Source: an uncultured Fibrobacter sp. (lineage in GTDB: Bacteria; Fibrobacterota; Fibrobacteria; Fibrobacterales; Fibrobacteraceae). Taken from it: 15,753 nucleotides of DNA. Positions 14,109-15,753 of the stretch are shown piece by piece. The notes below the pieces were generated by a model. That model was not told where the DNA came from, made no database searches, and saw nothing but the letters and a program-made list of their open reading frames with translations. Within the stretch, counting starts at the first letter, position 1; every line of letters begins with the position of its first letter. Location: contig CAKUTF010000052.1 of NCBI GenBank assembly GCA_934691725.1, positions 1 through 15,753 of the forward strand. The letters run 5' to 3'. The position numbers and the translations under genes are program-made.

Positions 14109-15467
14109 ATGAAAAAGATTTTTCCCGCATTGTTTTTTTGCTTCGTTTGTGCGTATTCCTCGGACTGTATCGTCCAAAGAGTCGAATCTTCCGGAGACGT
14201 CGAAAAGGAATTCGGCGAACGCTTTTTAAATAGCTTATGTGAAACGCTGGAAAAGGCTCTCCGCGATTCGGTCGATGCCCTTTCCGAAAACGGCTACCCT
14301 TTTGCGAAAGCTTCTTATTCGATTGATTCCGCAGGGCTTGCGCGCGTGTCGATTGAGCGGGGAAGCGCCTGGGTCTGGGCGGCTGCGGAAAACAGGGAAT
14401 ATTCCAAAAGCAAGAAGGAAACCTTTTCGCGTCTTTCGGGTCTTGAAGCGGGAAGCCTCGTCCGCCTTTCGGATCTTGGACGCGCAGAGCGCAAGCTTAT
14501 CCGTTCGGGATATTTTGAAGAAACCGCTCCGCCAACGCTTTACCGGGATTCGGCGCGGAGCAGGCTCTTTCCGGTCTTTTCGATGCGTGACCTTTCCGTG
14601 AACAGCGTGGAAGGCTTTGCTTCGTATGCGAGCGGCGAGAATGGAGGTTTTGCCGGGAACATAGAACTTTCGCTTTACAATATGAGAGGAACCGGGCGCG
14701 ACCTGAACGTTTCGGGAATTTCCGGCGATTGGGAGCGTTCCTTGTCCGCATCGTACAAGGAACCATGGCTTTTGGGGAGCGGCTGGAACGGAATAGTCCG
14801 CGGCTCGTTTGAAGATGATTCGACGTCTCGCACGGCTCTTCTCGAAGCGGGCCTTTCAAGAAGCATCGGATTCTTTTTCGAATTCGCCATTCTCGGAGGT
14901 ATCGGAAACGATCGCTCGACCTATGCGCTCGAAACGAAATTTGAAAATATCGATCGCATCGTCTTGCCTCGGCACGGGCAGCGCCTTTCGGGGACTTTCC
15001 GCGTGACTAGGGAACGCTCGGATTCTTCGCACGCATTCGTCACGGATTTACATGCAAACGGTGAATTTTTTACGCCGATTGCCAGAACGCTAGTCTTGCA
15101 TTCGTCATTTTCTGTCGGAACGCTTTTGCCGACGGATCGCCGTTTTGGCAGGAGTCTTCTTTTTTCCCTGGGGGGCCTAAAAAATCTCAAGGGATATCGA
15201 CCGGGATTTTTCCGGACGCGAGCCTACGGCACGTCGGAACTCGACCTGCAGTGGCGCATGATGGAAAACTTGGCGTTGCACGGCTTCTTTGAACCGGGAC
15301 TGCATCGTGCGGAATATCCGTCGCATGGATGGTCCGATACCTACAGTTACGGACTTGGAATTTCGCAATATCGCGGCTCCTGGAGTTTCTCGCTTTTCTA
15401 TGCGCTTCACCGCGGAACGGGGGCGCTTGAGGGGCTTCTCCATTTCGGAATCAAGACGTTGTTTTAG
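14109..15467 (+). CDS. Omp85/BamA-TamA-like outer-membrane protein
   Basis: This 452-residue protein has a signal peptide (MKKIFPALFFCFVCAYS), then about 150 residues with two POTRA-like units (TLEKALRDSVDALSENGYPFAKASY; LVRLSDLGRAERKLIRSGYFEE), then a barrel. Residues 353-380 (GGLKNLKGY ... ELDLQWR) match the conserved lid-loop block of Omp85 proteins, where BamA has RGY/F, here KGY. The end FGIKTLF carries the terminal Phe. Omp85 proteins insert barrels into, or move proteins across, the outer membrane. BamA has five POTRA domains and TamA three, so this short form is a separate subfamily. Starts with ATG 14109, 7 bp after the upstream stop; a longer frame to 13800 lies inside the preceding gene. 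It may assemble the 961-residue barrel encoded just before it (inference). Cys11, Cys14 and Cys20 lie in or next to the signal peptide, without a proper lipobox. Confidence 0.8.
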   Translation: MKKIFPALFFCFVCAYSSDCIVQRVESSGDVEKEFGERFLNSLCETLEKALRDSVDALSENGYPFAKASYSIDSAGLARVSIERGSAWVWAAAENREYSKSKKETFSRLSGLEAGSLVRLSDLGRAERKLIRSGYFEETAPPTLYRDSARSRLFPVFSMRDLSVNSVEGFASYASGENGGFAGNIELSLYNMRGTGRDLNVSGISGDWERSLSASYKEPWLLGSGWNGIVRGSFEDDSTSRTALLEAGLSRSIGFFFEFAILGGIGNDRSTYALETKFENIDRIVLPRHGQRLSGTFRVTRERSDSSHAFVTDLHANGEFFTPIARTLVLHSSFSVGTLLPTDRRFGRSLLFSLGGLKNLKGYRPGFFRTRAYGTSELDLQWRMMENLALHGFFEPGLHRAEYPSHGWSDTYSYGLGISQYRGSWSFSLFYALHRGTGALEGLLHFGIKTLF

Positions 15468-15726
15468 AACGCAGACATCTAAGGGAATGAGAAATTAGCA
15501 ATTAGCAATGAGCAATGGGTCTGCGGACGTCTATGTTCAGGGATTAGGGACTAGGGAACAGGGATTAGGGATTAGTCAGCAGACGTCTAGGTTCAGTGGC
15601 TAGTGATCAGTGAGCAGTGGTTAGAACCGTGGACATCTAAGCTTAGGGACTAGGGAACAGGGAATAGGGAATAGTTCGCAGACGTCTAAGGCAATTAGCA
15701 ATGAGCAATGAGAAATGAGTCTGCGA
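15468..15726 (+). repeat. Intergenic heptad array, right (AG strand is plus)
   Basis: The array begins at the base after the stop codon. Separator cores are at 15474, 15526, 15582, 15632, 15681 and 15726, spaced 52, 56, 50, 49 and 45 bp. Blocks between them belong in turn to the TTAGCAA, TTAGGGA, CAGTGG, TTAGGGA and TTAGCAA families. GTTCGCAGAC (15674-15683) and GTCTGCGAAC (15719-15728) form a perfect inverted pair. No hairpin terminator with a T run was seen after the Omp85 gene, so the array itself may serve as the 3' region. Confidence 0.85.
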
Positions 15727-15753
15727 ACGTTAAACTTCCGAGATTCAAGAACA
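15727..15753 (-). repeat. Inverted copy of the 27-bp turning-point element
   Basis: Read on the minus strand it matches 7756-7782 at 24 of 27 positions, with the shared core ATCTCGGAAGTT. It is cut by the window end, so its true length is unknown. Confidence 0.75.

Noticed and set aside
15530..15580. Telomere-like TTAGGG repeats or eukaryotic contamination
   Set aside because: The period is 7 (TTAGGGA/CTAGGGA), not 6. It is mixed with other 7-mer families and sits between plainly bacterial genes.
15468..15753. CRISPR array (short repeats about 50 bp apart)
   Set aside because: The separators are only about 15 bp and vary. The sequences between them are degenerate 7-mers that recur in all three regions, not unique spacers, and no cas gene is present.

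Overview
The window looks like chromosome from a Fibrobacter-type bacterium of the Fibrobacteres-Chlorobi-Bacteroidetes group. The signs are a dense Gram-negative gene set, four predicted outer-membrane barrels that all end in Phe, an MglA/MglB pair, and an outer-membrane protein with a SprA-like segment. The genus is an inference from protein flavour, not from an rRNA or marker search. Starts are varied: two TTG and three GTG starts sit among the ATGs.

Layout: (1) 1-250 is a low-complexity repeat array. (2) 274-2714 (minus) is a two-gene operon: a lipoprotein with a TPR-like helix pair and two calcium-loop repeats, then a PorV/FadL-like barrel. (3) 2828-6285 (plus) is a four-gene operon joined by 4- and 11-bp overlaps: a YkgJ-type Cys-cluster protein, a SprT-like zinc protease, a FliB-like Cys-cluster lysine methylase and a DUF4421-like barrel. 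(4) 6263-7363 (minus) is a DegT/DnrJ-type PLP sugar aminotransferase, overlapping the previous gene tail to tail by 23 bp. (5) 7364-8018 is 655 bp without a gene, filled by two repeat arrays pointing at each other. (6) cysQ and rpsT follow, each with its own promoter; rpsT ends in a clear terminator. (7) 9288-15467 (plus) is a five-gene operon: mglA with a long disordered tail, mglB, a membrane-anchored DUF2914 protein, a 961-residue outer-membrane protein with a SprA-like N-terminal part, and an Omp85/BamA-like barrel. (8) 15468-15753 is another repeat array.

Two things stand out. The first is the intergenic DNA. All three arrays are degenerate 7-bp repeats with an AG dinucleotide at a fixed phase. 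They are punctuated about every 50 bp by a separator containing GACGTCT, and they carry 10-bp inverted pairs that change together. In all four array halves the AG strand runs 5' to 3' away from the nearest gene. A 27-bp element marks the point where two halves meet, and an inverted copy of it closes the window. The second is the mglA-mglB-DUF2914-SprA-like-Omp85 operon. It ties a polarity GTPase switch to envelope proteins and is a candidate surface-assembly or gliding module.

No tRNA, rRNA, insertion sequence, cas gene or riboswitch was recognised.
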